From positions 1,144,501-1,208,500 of the forward strand of contig NZ_CP101462.1 of the NCBI RefSeq assembly GCF_024362205.1: DNA of 64,000 bases, in the 5' to 3' direction. Shown here one piece after another: positions 45,801 through 55,253 of this stretch. Source of the stretch: Exiguobacterium aurantiacum (GTDB lineage Bacteria > Bacillota > Bacilli > Exiguobacteriales > Exiguobacteriaceae). Numbering within the stretch: position 1 is the first letter of the stretch; every line of letters starts with the position of its first letter. Position numbers and translations under genes: made by a program. Below the pieces are notes generated by a model. It did no database searches and was not told the DNA's origin. It worked only from the letters and a program-made list of their open reading frames with translations.

Positions 45801-46466
45801 ATGGAATTAGCACGTTATATCGACCACACAGCCTTGAAGGCAGAGACAACGAAAGATCAAGTGACAAAACTTTGTGCCGAGGCGCTCGAATATAAATTCG
45901 CAAGCGTCTGTGTCAACCCGACATGGGTGAAGTACGCGGCGGAACAACTCAAATCAGATGACGACGTCAAAGTATGTACGGTCATCGGTTTCCCACTCGG
46001 AGCCAACACGCCAGAAGTGAAAGCGTTCGAAACAAAAGACGCGATCGCGAACGGCGCAGGCGAAATTGATATGGTCATCAACATCGGTGCCATGAAAGAC
46101 GGCGACTTCGACCTCGTCGAACGCGATATCCGTGCTGTCGTCGAAGCCGCAAACGGGACACTCGTCAAAGTCATCTTCGAGACGTGCCTCCTTACGAAAG
46201 AAGAAATCAAAAAAGCGGCTGAGCTTTCAGTCAAAGCAGGCGCAGACTTCGTGAAAACGTCGACTGGCTTCTCGACAGGCGGCGCGACAGTTGAAGACAT
46301 CCGCCTCATGCGTGAGACGGTCGGACCAGATCTCGGCGTTAAAGCTTCAGGTGGCGTCCGTGATTTCGAAGGCGCACAAGCGATGATCGATGCCGGCGCG
46401 ACGCGCATCGGCGCATCGGCTGGAATCGCCATCGTCACTGGCGGACGTTCAGACAGCGACTATTAA
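45801..46466 (+). CDS. deoC: Deoxyribose-phosphate aldolase
   Basis: DeoC splits 2-deoxyribose-5-phosphate into glyceraldehyde-3-phosphate and acetaldehyde in deoxynucleoside breakdown. The 221-residue protein begins [14 protein letters not shown] and has the Schiff-base Lys in [12 protein letters not shown] (about residue 152). It also has KASGGVRDF with the second active Lys. ATG 45801 has GAGGAGGA upstream. No other deo genes are nearby. Confidence 0.96.
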   Translation: MELARYIDHTALKAETTKDQVTKLCAEALEYKFASVCVNPTWVKYAAEQLKSDDDVKVCTVIGFPLGANTPEVKAFETKDAIANGAGEIDMVINIGAMKDGDFDLVERDIRAVVEAANGTLVKVIFETCLLTKEEIKKAAELSVKAGADFVKTSTGFSTGGATVEDIRLMRETVGPDLGVKASGGVRDFEGAQAMIDAGATRIGASAGIAIVTGGRSDSDY

Positions 46467-46476
46467 TAACTAGTAG

Positions 46477-46505
46477 TTGACCGCACGACTTACTTTCACT
46501 ATAAT
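46477..46505 (+). promoter_or_regulatory. Strong sigma-A promoter of rpsU-yqeY
   Basis: TTGACC (46477-46482), exactly 17 nt, and TATAAT (46500-46505) form a near-consensus promoter about 60 nt before rpsU. Confidence 0.85.
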
Positions 46506-46564
46506 ATGTTATGACGTGTGAAACACGTTTCCTTAGTCGTGTAATTCGGAGGGAGGGAAAACTA

Positions 46565-46738
46565 GTGGAAACTCGTGTCCGTAAAAACGAATCGCTTGAA
46601 GACGCTCTTCGTCGTTTCAAACGCGGTGTTTCGAAAGATGGCACTCTTGCCGAAGTTCGCAAACGTCGTCACTACGAAAAGCCAAGCGTAAAACGTAAAT
46701 TGAAATCAGAAGCTGCGCGTAAGCGTAAGAAATTCTAA
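46565..46738 (+). CDS. rpsU: 30S ribosomal protein S21
   Basis: The 57-residue basic protein has the S21 core [19 protein letters not shown] and [10 protein letters not shown]. It helps 30S subunits in mRNA initiation. I chose GTG 46565, which has AGGGAGG about 8 nt upstream and gives the normal length. The open frame reaches back to 46511 but would add an unlikely extension. Confidence 0.95.
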   Translation: METRVRKNESLEDALRRFKRGVSKDGTLAEVRKRRHYEKPSVKRKLKSEAARKRKKF

Positions 46739-46771
46739 TTTCAGTTTCATTTGTAGAGAGGGTGTTAGCTC

Positions 46772-47221
46772 ATGAGTCTTCAAGAACGCTTGACGGACGA
46801 CATGAAGCAAGCCATGCGCGCGAAACAGAAAGATCGTCTCACGACGATCCGGATGGTCAAAGCGTCGCTCCAAAATGAGGCCATCAAATTTGGTCGACAA
46901 GATCTAACTGAGGAAGAGGAACTCACGGTGCTCAACCGAGAGATGAAACAGCGCAGAGACTCCCTCCGAGAATTCGAAAGCGCTGGTCGTGAAGACCTTG
47001 CTTCTAAAGTAGCTGACGAGATTGTCGTACTAGAGGCCTATATGCCTGAACAACTTTCTGAAGATGAAGTCACGGCGATCGTAAAAGCAGCTATTGCTCA
47101 AACGAATGCTACAGGCCCGTCGGATATGGGTAAGGTGATGGGCGTCGTCATGCCTCAAGTTAAAGGCAAGGCAGACGGTGGTCTTGTGAACCGCATTGTC
47201 AAACAACAATTGACGAATTAA
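46772..47221 (+). CDS. yqeY: GatB/YqeY domain protein
   Basis: The 149-residue helical protein ([22 protein letters not shown] ... [21 protein letters not shown]) matches YqeY, which resembles the tRNA-binding tail of the GatB amidotransferase subunit. It may bind tRNA, but its role is unproven. AGAGGGTG precedes the ATG. It is cotranscribed with rpsU as in Bacillus. Confidence 0.93.
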   Translation: MSLQERLTDDMKQAMRAKQKDRLTTIRMVKASLQNEAIKFGRQDLTEEEELTVLNREMKQRRDSLREFESAGREDLASKVADEIVVLEAYMPEQLSEDEVTAIVKAAIAQTNATGPSDMGKVMGVVMPQVKGKADGGLVNRIVKQQLTN

Positions 47222-47226
47222 TGAGA

Positions 47227-47271
47227 GAGACAGGGATTTTTGGGTCAAACCAAAAGTTTCTGTCTTTTTTG
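47227..47271 (+). terminator. Terminator of rpsU-yqeY
   Basis: AGACAG ... CTGTCT encloses an inner TTTTGG/CCAAAA hairpin and is followed by T6. Confidence 0.7.
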
Positions 47272-47278
47272 CGTATTC

Positions 47279-47305
47279 TGAAACCAAAACCGAACTTGTT
47301 TCGTA
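47279..47305 (+). promoter_or_regulatory. Sigma-W-type promoter of the nfeD-floA operon
   Basis: TGAAAC (47279-47284), 17 nt and CGTA (47302-47305) match the sigma-W consensus. The B. subtilis yqeZ-yqfA(floA)-yqfB operon is a sigma-W target, which supports the call. The first ten bases equal those of the floT promoter. Confidence 0.78.
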
Positions 47306-47356
47306 TACACTAGAGATAAGAGGTAGCTTTGTAACTCGGAAGGGGGTAGCAATACG

Positions 47357-47869
47357 ATGACATTTGGTCTCGGAGTGATTCTGACGGTGTTTTTTGTCGG
47401 AATCGTCCTTCTAGGAATTGAAGTGTTCGTTGCCGGTTTTGGATTGTTCGGCGTGCTTGGGATTGGGGCGGTCGTCGCCAGTTTGATTATGGCGGGTGCA
47501 ACCATCGGACAACTGTGGTTGTCACTCGGGTTAGCCACGGCCATCGTCGCTGGACTCGGTTTTTGGGCATATCGTCGCCTGCAGTCCAATCGTTCGCTCA
47601 TGTATAAAGGGTTGATTTTGACCGATTCGACGTCATCAGATAAAGGGTATCTGTCCCACGATGACCGCAAACAGTTGCTCGGAAAAGTCGGGGTCACGTT
47701 GACGCCGCTTCGCCCGGCAGGTACCGCTGAGATTGACGGAGAACGGATTGATGTCGTGACTGAAGGTAGCTATCTCGATTCGCAAACTAAAATTCAGGTA
47801 TATAAAGTCGATTCAGGACGCGTCGTCGTCCGTAGCTTTATAGAGCCGAAGGAGGATGTAACAGAATGA
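47357..47869 (+). CDS. NfeD-like membrane protein, short form
   Basis: The 170-residue product has N-terminal membrane segments (about residues 5-32, 35-55 and 60-75). An OB-like NfeD domain (about 105-165: [28 protein letters not shown]) follows. It takes the place of YqeZ before floA but lacks the ClpP-like serine protease part of the 437-residue B. subtilis protein. AAGGGGGT lies before the ATG. Its end overlaps floA (ATGA). It likely partners FloA. Confidence 0.88.
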   Translation: MTFGLGVILTVFFVGIVLLGIEVFVAGFGLFGVLGIGAVVASLIMAGATIGQLWLSLGLATAIVAGLGFWAYRRLQSNRSLMYKGLILTDSTSSDKGYLSHDDRKQLLGKVGVTLTPLRPAGTAEIDGERIDVVTEGSYLDSQTKIQVYKVDSGRVVVRSFIEPKEDVTE

Positions 47870-48846
47870 CACCAGAATTATTGACCACTTTACTCATCTC
47901 AGGTGGAGGATTGATTGCGCTCGCCGTATTCTTCACGTTCGTACCGGTCGGGCTGTGGATCAGCTCGTTCGCGGCTGGCGTTCACGTCTCGATCTTCACA
48001 TTGGTCGGGATGCGGCTCCGTCGCGTCGTGCCATCGAAAATTGTCAACCCGCTTATCAAAGCGGTCAAAGCCGGCATCGGTTTGAACACGAACCAGCTTG
48101 AGAGTCACTTCTTGGCCGGTGGTAACGTCGACCGTGTCGTCAACGCCTTGATTGCGGCCCACCGTGCCAATATCGAATTATCGTTCGAACGTGCCGCGGC
48201 AATCGACCTTGCCGGCCGTAACGTGTTAGAGGCGGTTCAAATGTCTGTCAACCCGAAAGTCATTGAAACACCGTTCATCGCCGGTGTGGCTATGGACGGG
48301 ATTGAAGTGAAGGCGAAAGCTCGAATCACGGTCCGTGCCAACATCGACCGTCTTGTCGGTGGTGCCGGGGAAGAGACGATTATCGCCCGTGTCGGTGAAG
48401 GGGTCGTCTCGACGATTGGTTCACAGCACAACCATAAGCACGTCTTGGAGAACCCAGATATGATTTCACGTACCGTATTGACGAAAGGTCTTGATTCAGG
48501 GACCGCGTTTGAAATCCTATCGATCGATATCGCTGACATTGATATCGGTAAAAACATTGGGGCGGTCCTCCAGACCGACCAAGCCGAAGCAGATAAGAAA
48601 ATCGCGCAAGCGAAAGCAGAAGAACGCCGCGCGATGGCAATTGCCCGTGAGCAAGAGATGAAATCGTCGGTCGAAGAGATGCGCGCCAAAGTCGTCGCGG
48701 CCGAGGCGGAAGTCCCGCTCGCGATGGCAGACGCCCTTCGTCACGGCAAACTCGGTGTCATGGACTACGTCAACTACTTGAACGTCCAAGCTGATACGGA
48801 AATGCGCAAAGCCATCGGTCACCCTGTCGAATCTGACAAAGAGTGA
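47866..48846 (+). CDS. floA: Flotillin-like protein FloA
   Basis: FloA forms membrane microdomains together with FloT. The 326-residue protein has an N-terminal membrane hairpin (about residues 5-45) and an SPFH domain (about 60-230). A helical C-terminal part ([24 protein letters not shown]) follows. Length and sequence match YqfA/FloA of B. subtilis (331 residues). It overlaps the NfeD gene and the next small gene. Confidence 0.95.
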   Translation: MTPELLTTLLISGGGLIALAVFFTFVPVGLWISSFAAGVHVSIFTLVGMRLRRVVPSKIVNPLIKAVKAGIGLNTNQLESHFLAGGNVDRVVNALIAAHRANIELSFERAAAIDLAGRNVLEAVQMSVNPKVIETPFIAGVAMDGIEVKAKARITVRANIDRLVGGAGEETIIARVGEGVVSTIGSQHNHKHVLENPDMISRTVLTKGLDSGTAFEILSIDIADIDIGKNIGAVLQTDQAEADKKIAQAKAEERRAMAIAREQEMKSSVEEMRAKVVAAEAEVPLAMADALRHGKLGVMDYVNYLNVQADTEMRKAIGHPVESDKE

Positions 48847-48851
48847 CCGGA

Positions 48852-49286
48852 ATGGATGGACTCTGGGTACTACTCCTAGCCGCCTTCGGGATCGCCTCGG
48901 CGGTCATGAAGCGGATGGAGAAATCATCATCTACTGGAGAACGGCCGCCTAGCACTGATTTGAAGCGGTATCTCGATACGGTCGGTGACATGATGAAAGA
49001 AGTTGAGGCGACGTTTGACGAGCCGCGCAACAATCAAGATAAACCGGCTCCTCAGAAACTGCGCCGCCGTGTCGCCGCACCGGTCGAAACGACAGACCGA
49101 CATGCACCACGTCGACAGGAAGAACTGCCGCACGTGAGTGCCCAGTTCGAACAGACCGTCAAGATTCCACCGATTACCGAGGTGACCGAGTCACGGCCAC
49201 AACCACGCATGTCGACGAATCAAGTTCGGCAAGCGATTGTATGGAGTGAAATTTTGCAACCGCCGGTGTCGAAACGCCGTCGGTGA
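48852..49286 (+). CDS. Hypothetical protein with N-terminal membrane helix (floA operon)
   Basis: The 144-residue protein has one membrane helix at the start (DGLWVLLLAAFGIASAVM). A hydrophilic tail rich in Pro, Arg and Glu looks disordered (for example QDKPAPQKLRRRVAAPVETT). It lies where yqfB lies in B. subtilis but I see no clear similarity. ATG 48852 is favoured; a GTG at 48843 overlaps the floA stop. Membrane-anchored and in the sigma-W-type operon, it may associate with the flotillin; this is inference. Confidence 0.65.
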   Translation: MDGLWVLLLAAFGIASAVMKRMEKSSSTGERPPSTDLKRYLDTVGDMMKEVEATFDEPRNNQDKPAPQKLRRRVAAPVETTDRHAPRRQEELPHVSAQFEQTVKIPPITEVTESRPQPRMSTNQVRQAIVWSEILQPPVSKRRR

Positions 49287-49287
49287 A

Positions 49288-49323
49288 CAAGAGGCAGTGA
49301 CTCCGTGTCACTGCTTCTTTTTG
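49288..49323 (+). terminator. Terminator of the nfeD-floA operon
   Basis: GAGGCAGTGAC/GTCACTGCTTC with a 5-base loop (one G-T pair) is followed by T5. Confidence 0.87.
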
Positions 49324-49414
49324 TTGGAAGAATGGACGGTCTTTCTTTCACGAACGGCTTGATAGTGCTAAAGTAAAGAAGGAACAATCTACTGATGGGG
49401 AGGAGAAACAACCA

Positions 49415-50377
49415 TTGATTATGACTGATAAAATTCCGTTCGTCATGGAACATGCGAACGAAGCGCAGGCGCTCCTCGGACCGAAGGACGAGGTATTTCA
49501 AGCCATCGAAGCAGAACTCGCGGTCGCACTCACTCCTCGTGGAGAAGAATTGATCATTCAGGCCGATACGGCCGATACGCTCGAATTGACGAAGGCCGTC
49601 ATCAAGACGTTGCAACAACTCGTTAAAAAAGGGGCTCGCTTAAATGAGAGCGATGCCATCAGTGTGATTCAACACATCAAAGTCGGCAAAGGTGACGAAT
49701 TGCTCGAACATTATGAACGGGTCGTTTTCACGACGAACAAAGGGAAGCCGATTCGGGCGAAGACGGTCGGGCAGAGCCGATACGTCCGGGCCATCGAAAA
49801 ACGTGACCTCGTGTTCGGAATCGGACCGGCGGGGACCGGGAAGACGTATTTGGCCGTCGTCTTGGCAGCGCGTGCGCTGAAAGAAGGGCAAGTCAAACGC
49901 ATCATCCTGACACGTCCGGCAGTCGAGGCGGGTGAGAATTTAGGCTTCTTGCCAGGGGACTTGAAAGAGAAGGTCGACCCGTACTTACGCCCGTTATACG
50001 ATGCCTTGTTTGACGTCTATGGCGTCGAACAGACGAATCGTTTGCTTGAACGAGGCACGATCGAAGTCGCCCCGCTCGCTTATATGCGGGGGCGCACGCT
50101 CGAAGATGCGTTCGTCATTTTAGACGAGGCGCAGAACACGACGAAAGAGCAGATGAAGATGTTCTTAACGCGACTCGGTTTCGGCTCGAAAATGGTCGTT
50201 ACCGGCGACCTGACGCAAGTCGATTTACCGAAAGGAAAGGCGTCAGGGCTTCAAGAGGCGTTGCATCTGCTCGAAGGAGTAGATGGAATCCATTTCGAAC
50301 ACTTCACGTCGTCGGACGTCGTTCGCCATCCGCTCGTCAAGAAAATCATCAACGCCTATAGTACCGAACTCACATAA
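49415..50377 (+). CDS. phoH: PhoH family ATPase
   Basis: The 320-residue protein has a PhoH P-loop domain: GIGPAGTGKTYLAV (Walker A, about residue 136), FVILDEAQN (Walker B, about 233) and VTGDLTQVDLP. An N-terminal KH-like part precedes it. PhoH proteins are ATP-using RNA-associated enzymes of uncertain task, often linked to YbeY as here. TTG 49415 has AGGAG 9 nt upstream; ATG 49421 is a second choice. Confidence 0.93.
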   Translation: MIMTDKIPFVMEHANEAQALLGPKDEVFQAIEAELAVALTPRGEELIIQADTADTLELTKAVIKTLQQLVKKGARLNESDAISVIQHIKVGKGDELLEHYERVVFTTNKGKPIRAKTVGQSRYVRAIEKRDLVFGIGPAGTGKTYLAVVLAARALKEGQVKRIILTRPAVEAGENLGFLPGDLKEKVDPYLRPLYDALFDVYGVEQTNRLLERGTIEVAPLAYMRGRTLEDAFVILDEAQNTTKEQMKMFLTRLGFGSKMVVTGDLTQVDLPKGKASGLQEALHLLEGVDGIHFEHFTSSDVVRHPLVKKIINAYSTELT

Positions 50378-50395
50378 CAAAAAGGGGGGGCACTG

Positions 50396-52477
50396 ATGCA
50401 GCAAGCACGTCATTGGACGGTCGCGACGATCTCCGTCCTCTTTTTTCTCATTTTAGGCGCGATTCTCTATTTTACAGTGCGCCCATCCATTATTAGCGTT
50501 GAACCGCTCGGGATAGCCGAACAGGATATCCGCTCGCCCATCACGATTGAGGATCGGATGGCGACGGAACGGTTGCAACAAGACGCCGTCAATGGCGTCG
50601 GAAGTCAATTTTCACTTCGGCGCGAGTTCGCCGATCAACAAATCGCCAAAGTTGAGCAACTGTTCGCCGCGTTCGAGGAGACTGAAGATGAGACCGAACT
50701 CTCTGATATCAAGAACCGATTGAACTCGACCGAAGTGAACGGCTTTCTTGGCGATGATGAACTAAACTTGCTCCTCGAGGCATCTGAGAACACGCGTAGG
50801 ACGGTCGAAGACGTCACCGTGACGGCGCTCCAAGAAGTGATGGCCAATCGGATTGAGACGAGCTCGGAGTCGATTGCTGAAGCGAGAGACCGGGCCGAGA
50901 CACTCGTCGACCAATCACCGCTCTCGCTTGAGTTCAAAGCTATCGCCAACAGTTTAAGCGATCAATTGATCGTACCGAACTACGTGTTCGACTCCGAGGC
51001 GACGCGCGAGAAAGAACAGCAAGCGCTCGACGCGGTCGAACCGGTCATTATCCAAGAAGGACAATTGCTCGTCAATCAAGGGGAAGTCGTGACGCGCGAG
51101 ATTTATCGCAAGCTCGAATTGACCGGTGCGATTGACCCGAACCGTTCGTTCGCCCCATTGTTCGGAGCCTACTTACTGAGCGGACTGTTGACGGTCGGAT
51201 TTCTGTTCATGCTGATTCGTTCAAAAATTCAACAGTTGTTGCTCCGTCCCAAAATCTTGATTACCGTGTACGGGTTGTTACTGCTTCAGCTCGGTATCTT
51301 CTTCGGTGTCGGCTATATCGGCATCGAGTTTACGACGTACGCCTACGTGCTCGCGCCGACAGCGTTCGTCGTGCTCTTGCTTCGCATCCTCGTCGATGAA
51401 CGGGTCGCGCTCGCTTCAGCCCTCATTACGATGGTTGCCGGGTCGATCGTGGCAAGCTTTGGTCAAAATACGAGTTTCATGACCGTCGTCTATTTCGCGA
51501 CCGGCAGTTTCTTGGCCGTCTTCCTCGTCGAACCGAAGATTCAGCGGAAACGGCTGTTCTTGTCCGGCGTCTTGCTCGGCATCATTAATATCATCATGGT
51601 GCTCGCGCTCTTGTTCTTGCGTAACACGCTAGTGACGTGGGAGATGGTCGCATACTTGTCAGGCTTCGCGATTACGAGTGCCTTGCTGTCAATCGTGCTG
51701 ACGTTCGGTTTCTTGCCGTTCCTCGAACCTTGGTTTGGCGTCTTGTCTTCAAGTCGCTTGATTGAACTGATGAGCCCGACACATCCGCTGTTACGCAAGT
51801 TATTGATGGAGGCACCGGGAACGTATCATCACAGCATGATGGTCGCCAACTTGGCCGAATCGGCGTGTGAGGCGATTGGGGCCGACGGACTGCTCGCCCG
51901 GGTCGCAAGTTATTATCACGACCTTGGCAAGACCGAGCGCCCGCTCCACTTCATCGAGAACCAACAGAACGGCATCAACCCGCACGACCGGCTCACGCCG
52001 GAAGAATCGGCCGATATCATCATGGCCCATCCGTATGACGGTGCCGATCTATTGCGCCGCTATAAATTACCGAAAGAGATTATCGACATTGCCGAGCAAC
52101 ATCACGGGACGTCGCTGTTGAAGTTCTTTTACGTGAAAGCGAAAGAGACACGAGACGTAAACGAGTCGCGTTTCCGTTACCCAGGACCGAAACCGCAGAC
52201 GCGCGAGGCGGCAGTCGTCATGATCGTCGATTCGATTGAGGCGGCGGTCCGGTCACAGAAGCAACCGACACCAGAACGGATTCGCCAGCTCGTCAACGCG
52301 ATCATTCGTGATAAGCTACAAGACGGGCAATTCGAAGACTGCGAATTGACGACGAAAGAAGTATGGCGCGTCGGTGAGAGTGCGTGTGAGACGTTGACCG
52401 GCCTGTTCCATGAACGGATCGAGTACCCAGAACTGAAGAAAGAAGGCGAATTACATGCAAATCATTTCGAACGATGA
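50396..52477 (+). CDS. pgpH: Cyclic-di-AMP phosphodiesterase PgpH (7TM-HD)
   Basis: PgpH breaks down the second messenger c-di-AMP. The 693-residue protein has an N-terminal membrane helix (residues 8-30) and an outside 7TMR-HDED domain (to about 260). Seven membrane helices (about 265-460) and a cytoplasmic HD domain follow, with GTYHHSMMVAN, the HD pair in YYHDLGK (about residue 506) and EQHHGTSLL. AAAGGGGGGG precedes the ATG. It overlaps ybeY by 23 nt, as in the Bacillus yqfF region. Confidence 0.95.
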   Translation: MQQARHWTVATISVLFFLILGAILYFTVRPSIISVEPLGIAEQDIRSPITIEDRMATERLQQDAVNGVGSQFSLRREFADQQIAKVEQLFAAFEETEDETELSDIKNRLNSTEVNGFLGDDELNLLLEASENTRRTVEDVTVTALQEVMANRIETSSESIAEARDRAETLVDQSPLSLEFKAIANSLSDQLIVPNYVFDSEATREKEQQALDAVEPVIIQEGQLLVNQGEVVTREIYRKLELTGAIDPNRSFAPLFGAYLLSGLLTVGFLFMLIRSKIQQLLLRPKILITVYGLLLLQLGIFFGVGYIGIEFTTYAYVLAPTAFVVLLLRILVDERVALASALITMVAGSIVASFGQNTSFMTVVYFATGSFLAVFLVEPKIQRKRLFLSGVLLGIINIIMVLALLFLRNTLVTWEMVAYLSGFAITSALLSIVLTFGFLPFLEPWFGVLSSSRLIELMSPTHPLLRKLLMEAPGTYHHSMMVANLAESACEAIGADGLLARVASYYHDLGKTERPLHFIENQQNGINPHDRLTPEESADIIMAHPYDGADLLRRYKLPKEIIDIAEQHHGTSLLKFFYVKAKETRDVNESRFRYPGPKPQTREAAVVMIVDSIEAAVRSQKQPTPERIRQLVNAIIRDKLQDGQFEDCELTTKEVWRVGESACETLTGLFHERIEYPELKKEGELHANHFER

Positions 52478-52931
52478 GCACGGATTGTTGACGGATGCTC
52501 AAGTAGAACTCGTCGAATCCATCTTGGTGCACGCGGCACTCGAAGAAGATGTCGAAGAACCGAGCGAGCTATCGGTCACTTTTTTGACGAACGACGAGAT
52601 TCAAGCCATCAACCGGGAATGGCGTGGGAAAGACGTGCCGACCGACGTGATCAGCTTTGCCTTTGACGAGATGGGTGAGGAGGAGATGGACTTCATGCTT
52701 GATGAAGAAGAACCACGTCTCCTCGGCGATTTGCTCATCTCGGTCGAACGTTGCCGCGAGCAGGCGGCCGACTATGGCCACTCGTTCGAACGGGAACTCG
52801 GTTTTTTGGCCATTCATGGCTTTTTACACCTCCTCGGCTACGACCATATGACGCTTGAGGAAGAGGCGGAGATGACGGCGCGTCAAGAACAAGTGCTGGC
52901 TCATTTTGAGCTGAAACGAGGCGAAGTGTGA
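52455..52931 (+). CDS. ybeY: Endoribonuclease YbeY
   Basis: YbeY is a zinc RNase needed for 16S rRNA 3' maturation and ribosome quality control. The 158-residue protein has the metal motif HGFLHLLGYDH (HxxxHxxxxxH, about residues 121-131) and LGDLLISVE. It is embedded between pgpH (23-nt overlap) and dgkA (4-nt overlap). Confidence 0.96.
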   Translation: MQIISNDEHGLLTDAQVELVESILVHAALEEDVEEPSELSVTFLTNDEIQAINREWRGKDVPTDVISFAFDEMGEEEMDFMLDEEEPRLLGDLLISVERCREQAADYGHSFERELGFLAIHGFLHLLGYDHMTLEEEAEMTARQEQVLAHFELKRGEV

Positions 52932-53278
52932 AACCGTTTTGGTTCGCCGTACACGGAATCGTGCACGCGGTGCGGACCGAGCGCAACATGCTGATTCATC
53001 TCTTGTCGACGCTACTCGTTGGCGTGTTCGCCTGGTGGTTGCCGACGACAAAGCTTGAGAATTTGATATTGTTCGGTTGGGTGGTCCTCGTCATCGCGCT
53101 CGAACTGATGAACACAGCGATCGAGCGCACGGTCGACCTCGTCACGAAAGACATCAAACCGTTAGCGAAACAAGCAAAAGACGTCGCTGCCGGGTCGGTT
53201 CTCGTTGCGGCCATCGGGGCCGCAATCACGGCGCTCTTCATCTTTGGGCCTTATATAATCGACAAATTATTCATATGA
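52928..53278 (+). CDS. dgkA: Diacylglycerol/undecaprenol kinase
   Basis: The 116-residue membrane protein has three helices and the kinase motif ALELMNTAIERTVD (about residue 58). In Gram-positive bacteria this family mainly phosphorylates undecaprenol, recycling the lipid carrier for cell wall synthesis. GTG 52928 overlaps the ybeY stop (GTGA). The cdd gene that often follows in Bacillus is absent; era comes next. Confidence 0.94.
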   Translation: MKPFWFAVHGIVHAVRTERNMLIHLLSTLLVGVFAWWLPTTKLENLILFGWVVLVIALELMNTAIERTVDLVTKDIKPLAKQAKDVAAGSVLVAAIGAAITALFIFGPYIIDKLFI

Positions 53279-53313
53279 TTGAACGGATTGGAAATTGAGA
53301 AAGCAGGTGCACA

Positions 53314-54222
53314 ATGTATCAAGAAGATTTTAAGTCAGGGTTTGTATCTATTATCGGTCGTCCGAACGTTGGGAAATCGACGTTCTTGAACCGGGTCATC
53401 GGTCAAAAAATCGCTATCATGTCAGATAAGCCACAGACGACACGCAACAAGGTCCAAGGTGTCTATACGGCGGATGATTCACAAATCATCTTCATCGACA
53501 CGCCGGGGATCCATAAACCGAAACACCGTCTCGGCGATTTCATGATGAAAGTTGCGACGAACGCACTCCGTGAAGTCGACGCGATCCTCTTCATGGTCAA
53601 CGTCACAGAACCGCGCGGAGCGGGGGACGAGTTTATCATCGAGAAGTTGAAAGGCCTCGATACGCCAATCATTCTCGTTATGAATAAAATCGATTTGATC
53701 CATCCGGACGAGATTCCGGCCGTGATCGAGCAGTATACGAACCAGCTTGATTTCGCGGCGTACGTCCCGATTTCGGCGCTCCAAGGCAATAACGTCGAGC
53801 CGCTCCTTAAAGAAATCAAAAAGTTGCTCCCGGAAGGTCCGATGTATTATCCGGCCGACCAAGTGACCGACCACCCGGAACGATTCATCATCTCTGAATT
53901 GATTCGAGAAAAAGTGCTCCATAAGACGCGCGACGAAGTCCCGCACTCGATCGCCGTCGCCATCGAGTCGATCAAGAAACGAGAAAACTCGGAAATGATC
54001 GATGTCGAGGCCGTGATCATGGTCGAACGTGATTCACAAAAAGGAATCGTCATCGGCAAAAAAGGTGCAATGCTCCGCGAAATCGGAACAGAGGCACGTC
54101 ACGACATCGAAGCGCTCCTCGGAACGAAAGTATATTTGAACCTATGGGTGAAAGTGCAAAAAGATTGGCGTAACAAGATGGGTCAACTCCGCGACCTCGG
54201 TTTCCGCGACGACGAGTATTAA
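53314..54222 (+). CDS. era: GTPase Era
   Basis: Era binds 16S rRNA and aids 30S assembly. The 302-residue protein has the GTPase motifs GRPNVGKST (residues 15-23), DTPGIHKP and NKIDL. A C-terminal KH domain ([17 protein letters not shown]) follows. AAGCAGGTG precedes the ATG. recO starts 3 nt after its stop. Confidence 0.97.
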   Translation: MYQEDFKSGFVSIIGRPNVGKSTFLNRVIGQKIAIMSDKPQTTRNKVQGVYTADDSQIIFIDTPGIHKPKHRLGDFMMKVATNALREVDAILFMVNVTEPRGAGDEFIIEKLKGLDTPIILVMNKIDLIHPDEIPAVIEQYTNQLDFAAYVPISALQGNNVEPLLKEIKKLLPEGPMYYPADQVTDHPERFIISELIREKVLHKTRDEVPHSIAVAIESIKKRENSEMIDVEAVIMVERDSQKGIVIGKKGAMLREIGTEARHDIEALLGTKVYLNLWVKVQKDWRNKMGQLRDLGFRDDEY

Positions 54223-54225
54223 GCC

Positions 54226-54975
54226 ATGTTGCAGAAGGTCACGGGAATCGTCATTCGGACGGTCAATTACGGGGAGTCGAACAAGGTCGTCACGCTGTTC
54301 ACCGAAGAGCTCGGAAAAGTCGCCGTCATGGCACGAGGGGCGAAAAAGCCAGGCAGCCGTCTGCATTCGTCGAGTCAGCCGTTCGTCGAGGCGGTATATA
54401 TTTTTCCGGCGAGCCGTGGTCTCGGTCAACTGAAATCGTCCGATGTGATCACGTCCTACCCGGAAATTCGGAAAGACGTCGAGCGCATGGCGTACGCCAT
54501 GTATTGGCTCGAGCTCGTTGACCGCACCGTCGAGGACCGCGTCCCGAACCGGCCGCTCTACCGGATTTTAAATGATGCCCTGCAGGCGCTCAACGCGGGA
54601 ATGGACCCGGATGTGATCACGCACCACTTTGAACTGCGGATTTTACACCTGCTCGGGGTCGCACCGGTCTTGACCGGATGCATCCGTTGCAACGACGTGA
54701 CCGACCCGATGTACTTTTCGGTGGCGGCCGGCGGTTTCCTTTGCGCCCGGCATCAAGAAGAAGGGTCGGCCCGCATGAGCGAACGTCTGGCGAAACTTCT
54801 CTATTTGATGAGCCGGCACGAGCTGTCCGAATTCAGTAACGTCCCGCTCACGAAAGAGACTCGCATACTGCTCAGACAGGTATTCGATGCCTATATGGAA
54901 TCGTACAGTGGCTTGCGACTGAAGACAAAACGTGTCCTCGACCAAATGCAGCGACTTTACTTGAACGATGATTGA
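54226..54975 (+). CDS. recO: DNA repair protein RecO
   Basis: RecO loads RecA on SSB-coated DNA with RecR and anneals strands. The 249-residue protein has an N-terminal OB fold (GIVIRTVNYGESNKVVTLFTEELG) and a helical domain. A zinc-binding segment (CIRCNDVT ... GGFLCARH, about residues 147-172) follows. It is the last gene of the run starting at phoH, directly before the glyQS T-box. Confidence 0.95.
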   Translation: MLQKVTGIVIRTVNYGESNKVVTLFTEELGKVAVMARGAKKPGSRLHSSSQPFVEAVYIFPASRGLGQLKSSDVITSYPEIRKDVERMAYAMYWLELVDRTVEDRVPNRPLYRILNDALQALNAGMDPDVITHHFELRILHLLGVAPVLTGCIRCNDVTDPMYFSVAAGGFLCARHQEEGSARMSERLAKLLYLMSRHELSEFSNVPLTKETRILLRQVFDAYMESYSGLRLKTKRVLDQMQRLYLNDD

Positions 54976-55000
54976 CTTTTTCGACAAGATTCGATACCAT
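54972..55000 (+). promoter_or_regulatory. Promoter of the glyQS T-box transcript
   Basis: TTGACT (54972-54977), 17 nt and TACCAT (54995-55000) overlap the recO stop and lie just before the leader. Confidence 0.6.
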
Positions 55001-55009
55001 AATCTACGA

Positions 55010-55235
55010 TTAGACAAATGAAATAGCGTGCGCAATGAAGGAAACGAGTAGCTTTTATGCCGTGGGTACAGCGAGTTCGGGAAGGTGGGAGCCGAACACC
55101 AAGGGAAAGTGAATGGCAATTCCAGAGCGCCCACAATCCAAAGAGTGGCCTCATCTCGAGGCAAGTAGGGTGGAACCGCGGGTAATCCCGTCCCTATGTG
55201 CATGGCACATAGGGGCGTTTTTTGTCGTTTCAATA
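55010..55235 (+). promoter_or_regulatory. T-box riboswitch, glycine specific
   Basis: The leader of glyQ has the T-box core AAGTAGGGTGGAACCGCG (about 55163-55180). A candidate specifier GGC (Gly) is at 55115-55117. A terminator CCCTATGTGC/GCACATAGGG (55192-55214) is followed by a T-run. Uncharged tRNA-Gly would cause read-through into glyQ-glyS. A long ATG-opened frame through this region (from 55113) is only an artefact joined in frame to glyQ. Confidence 0.93.
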
Positions 55236-55253
55236 CTTTTGGAGGTGTCACAT

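Noticed and set aside
55113..55253. In-frame 47-codon N-terminal extension of glyQ
   Set aside because: It runs through the T-box core and terminator; glyQ starts at ATG 55254 with a strong SD.
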